Origin: Planctomycetales bacterium
GTDB taxonomy: Bacteria; Planctomycetota; Phycisphaerae; SM23-33
Direction: 5' to 3'
Assembly: GCA_030631085.1 (NCBI GenBank)
Contig: DAOVLV010000093.1
Coordinates: 1 to 6,935, forward strand
Length of the DNA stretch: 6,935 bases
Below are positions 5,086-6,935 of the stretch, piece after piece. The position numbers and the translations under genes were made by a program. Positions within the stretch are counted from its first letter, which is position 1, and each line of letters begins with the position of its first letter. The notes beneath the pieces are model-generated. The model was not told where the DNA came from. It did not search any database and saw nothing but the letters and a program-made list of their open reading frames with translations.

Positions 5086-6935
5086 TCACTCGTTACCGGA
5101 CGATGATCGACCCGCAGAACTACCCAAGGGCACTTCCACCGTCTGGTAGGCCTCGATTACGTCGCCGACCTTTATGTCGTTGAAATCGGCGATTCTCAAA
5201 CCGCATTCCAGTCCGGTCCGAACCTCGCGGACGTCATCCTTGACCCGACGGAGGCTCTCCAGCCTGCGCTCATCCACGACAACGATGTTATCCCTGATGA
5301 GGCGGATAGCGGCATTACGGTTAATCAGCCCGTCGGTTACGTAGCATCCCGCGATTGTCCCGACGCGGGAAATCTTGAAGACTTCCCTGACCTCGGCCTG
5401 TCCTGTTACCTCCTCGACCGTTTCAGGAGTCAACATTCCTCGAACCGCCTGTTCGATATCCTCTATAAGTTGATAAATCACGCGATAAGTGCGGATTTCG
5501 ACGCCTTTTTGTTCAGCCAGTAATCGCGACCTGCTGTCGGCGGTTACTCTGAATCCCAGGACAATCGCATCGGACGCCTCGGCCAGGAGCACGTCGCCCT
5601 CGGTTATCCCGCCGACGCCGGAGTGAAGGACCGTAACCTTTACTTCTTCGATCTCCACCTTGCGGAGGCTTCCAAGCAGCGCCTCGATCGAACCTTGCAC
5701 GTCGGCCTTGACGATAAGTTTCACTTCCGACGAAGCGCCGGCTTCGATGCGGTCGAAGAGGTTTTCCAATGTTGTCTGCGGCGCTGCAGCCAGGCTTTGG
5801 GCGCGTTGGGTCTGTCGGCGTTCCTGGGCCACATCCTTGGCGCGGGTCAGGTCTTCAACCACATAGAATCGGTCTCCGGCATCGGGGACCTCGTCCAGGC
5901 CGGTGATCTCCACCGGTGTGGCTGGAGGCGCCTGTTTAATCGTCTTTCCGCGATAGTCCAGGATGTTCCGTACTCGCCCGGCAGCGCCCCCGCAGAGTAT
6001 CACGTCGCCGACCTTCAACGTTCCGTTTTTGACCAGCAGACCCGCCAGAACACCCCTGGCGGAATCGCGCGATGCCTCAGTAACCCATCCAGAAGCGGGT
6101 GCGTCGGGTTCGGCGGTCAGTTCGAGCAGTTCCGCCTCCAGCGTAAGTATCTCGACAAGTTTGTCGATACCTTCGCCGGTGGCTGCGGAGGTCTGTATCA
6201 CTTCGGTCTGCCCGCCCCATTCTCTTGGTTGGAGGTCGTACTCGGCCAGTTGCCCCATCGCCCGTTGAATGTTCGCGTTCGGGAGGTCGATTTTATTGAG
6301 CGCGACGACTATCGGAACTTCGGCGGCTTTGGCGTGGTTGATCGCCTCTATGGTCTGCGGCATCACGCCGTCGTCGGCGGCGACAACGAGAACGACGATG
6401 TCGGTCATATCTGCGCCGCGAGCGCGCATTGCCGTAAACGCTTCGTGCCCCGGCGTGTCCAGGAAGACGACGCTTTTGCCCTCTACGTCATAACGGTACG
6501 AACCGATACCCTGCGTGATTCCGCCGTCCTCTTTTTCGGCTACTGCGGCGTTTCGGATATGGTCCAGGAGCGATGTTTTCCCGTGGTCAACGTGCCCAAG
6601 GAACGTAACCACCGGCGCTCGCGGTTCGGTTTGACCTTCTTTGCGCCGGGCGAATTCCTCTTCCAGTAAATTTTCAGCCGTTTTGGCGATTTTCACCTTC
6701 AGTTCGATACCGTTGTCGGACGCTATTGATTGCGCCGTTTCGCGGTCCAGAGCTTGATTAATCGTCGCGAGGACACCTTCGCCCATCAGTTTCCGAATAA
6801 TGTTGTTACTTCTGATTCCGGTAGCGGCGGAGAGACTTTTGACTGTAATCGGTTCGGATATTTCGATTTCGCCGCCGGGACCGCCGAGCCTTGGCTCAAC
6901 CTGTCCCGGACCGACGGATGCGCGATGCCGACGTA
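5086..6935 (-). CDS. infB: Translation initiation factor IF-2 (5'-partial, 615 C-terminal residues visible)
   Basis: IF2 is the GTPase that brings initiator fMet-tRNA to the 30S subunit and promotes 50S joining in the cytoplasm. The frame stays open to the window edge, so the true start lies outside; the ATG at 6786 is internal. Counting visible residues, a Gly/Pro-rich linker (1-25) leads into an IF2_N domain (about 26-75, with ITVKSLSAATGI). The G domain follows, with G1 GHVDHGKT (113-120), G2 GGITQGIG (137-144), G3 DTPGHEAF (159-166), G4 NKID (213-216) and G5 TSAATGEG (248-255). Beyond these come the domain II beta-barrel, the IF2 domain containing VKADVQGSIEALL, and the C-terminal barrel that binds fMet-tRNA (KVGDVIEAY near the end). 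In G2 the His usual in E. coli-type IF2 (ITQHIG) is Gly. The stop TGA is at 5088-5086, and the DUF503 gene starts 7 bases later. Identification is very secure. Confidence 0.98.
   Translation of the reverse strand, partial: RRHRASVGPGQVEPRLGGPGGEIEISEPITVKSLSAATGIRSNNIIRKLMGEGVLATINQALDRETAQSIASDNGIELKVKIAKTAENLLEEEFARRKEGQTEPRAPVVTFLGHVDHGKTSLLDHIRNAAVAEKEDGGITQGIGSYRYDVEGKSVVFLDTPGHEAFTAMRARGADMTDIVVLVVAADDGVMPQTIEAINHAKAAEVPIVVALNKIDLPNANIQRAMGQLAEYDLQPREWGGQTEVIQTSAATGEGIDKLVEILTLEAELLELTAEPDAPASGWVTEASRDSARGVLAGLLVKNGTLKVGDVILCGGAAGRVRNILDYRGKTIKQAPPATPVEITGLDEVPDAGDRFYVVEDLTRAKDVAQERRQTQRAQSLAAAPQTTLENLFDRIEAGASSEVKLIVKADVQGSIEALLGSLRKVEIEEVKVTVLHSGVGGITEGDVLLAEASDAIVLGFRVTADSRSRLLAEQKGVEIRTYRVIYQLIEDIEQAVRGMLTPETVEEVTGQAEVREVFKISRVGTIAGCYVTDGLINRNAAIRLIRDNIVVVDERRLESLRRVKDDVREVRTGLECGLRIADFNDIKVGDVIEAYQTVEVPLGSSAGRSSSGNE

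Noticed and set aside
5623..6669. Plus-strand open frame of 348 residues
   Set aside because: It lies wholly antisense to the conserved G domain and domain II of infB, shows no recognisable motif, and is explained by the codon bias of infB.

Overview
The window is a tightly packed, single-direction gene block. All six genes I can support lie on the minus strand, so transcription runs from high to low coordinates. In that order they are: infB (5' end outside the window), a small DUF503/YlxP-family gene, rbfA, a gene for a divergent helix-hairpin-helix (endonuclease III-like) protein with a very long Lys/Ala-rich tail, hisG, and a large TPR-repeat protein that runs off the low-coordinate end. 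No tRNA, rRNA, CRISPR array or transposase gene was found. No stretch over 300 bases is without a gene.

The organism is a bacterium of moderate GC content. I lean towards the Planctomycetota (Phycisphaerae-like) because of the general look of the HisG, the Lys-rich tailed protein and the tandem-repeat hairpins between genes. This rests on impression, not on a search, and should be held loosely.

Region 5086-6935 is the translation factor infB (IF2: part of the N-terminal domain, then the G domain and the C-terminal domains). It is followed after 7 bases by the DUF503 gene and then by rbfA. This is the conserved infB-ylxP-rbfA ribosome-biogenesis block known from Bacillus and others. Where truB often follows rbfA, this window instead has the HhH-like gene, then hisG, then the TPR gene. 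hisG and the TPR gene overlap by the 4 bases ATGA, so they are probably translationally coupled.

The two widest gaps are each filled by a near-perfect long inverted repeat built from short tandem units. One (4676-4792) has GGGATTACA-type units and lies between the DUF503 gene and rbfA. The other (4181-4277) has GTAATTS heptamers and lies between rbfA and the HhH-like gene. Each starts inside or directly at the stop codon of the upstream gene. They look like dispersed repeat elements tolerated between operon genes, and they could also act as RNA hairpins that tune downstream expression. The most unusual gene is 3227-4168: a degenerate base-excision-repair fold with the catalytic Lys position changed to Trp, no cysteines, and a histone H1-like tail.
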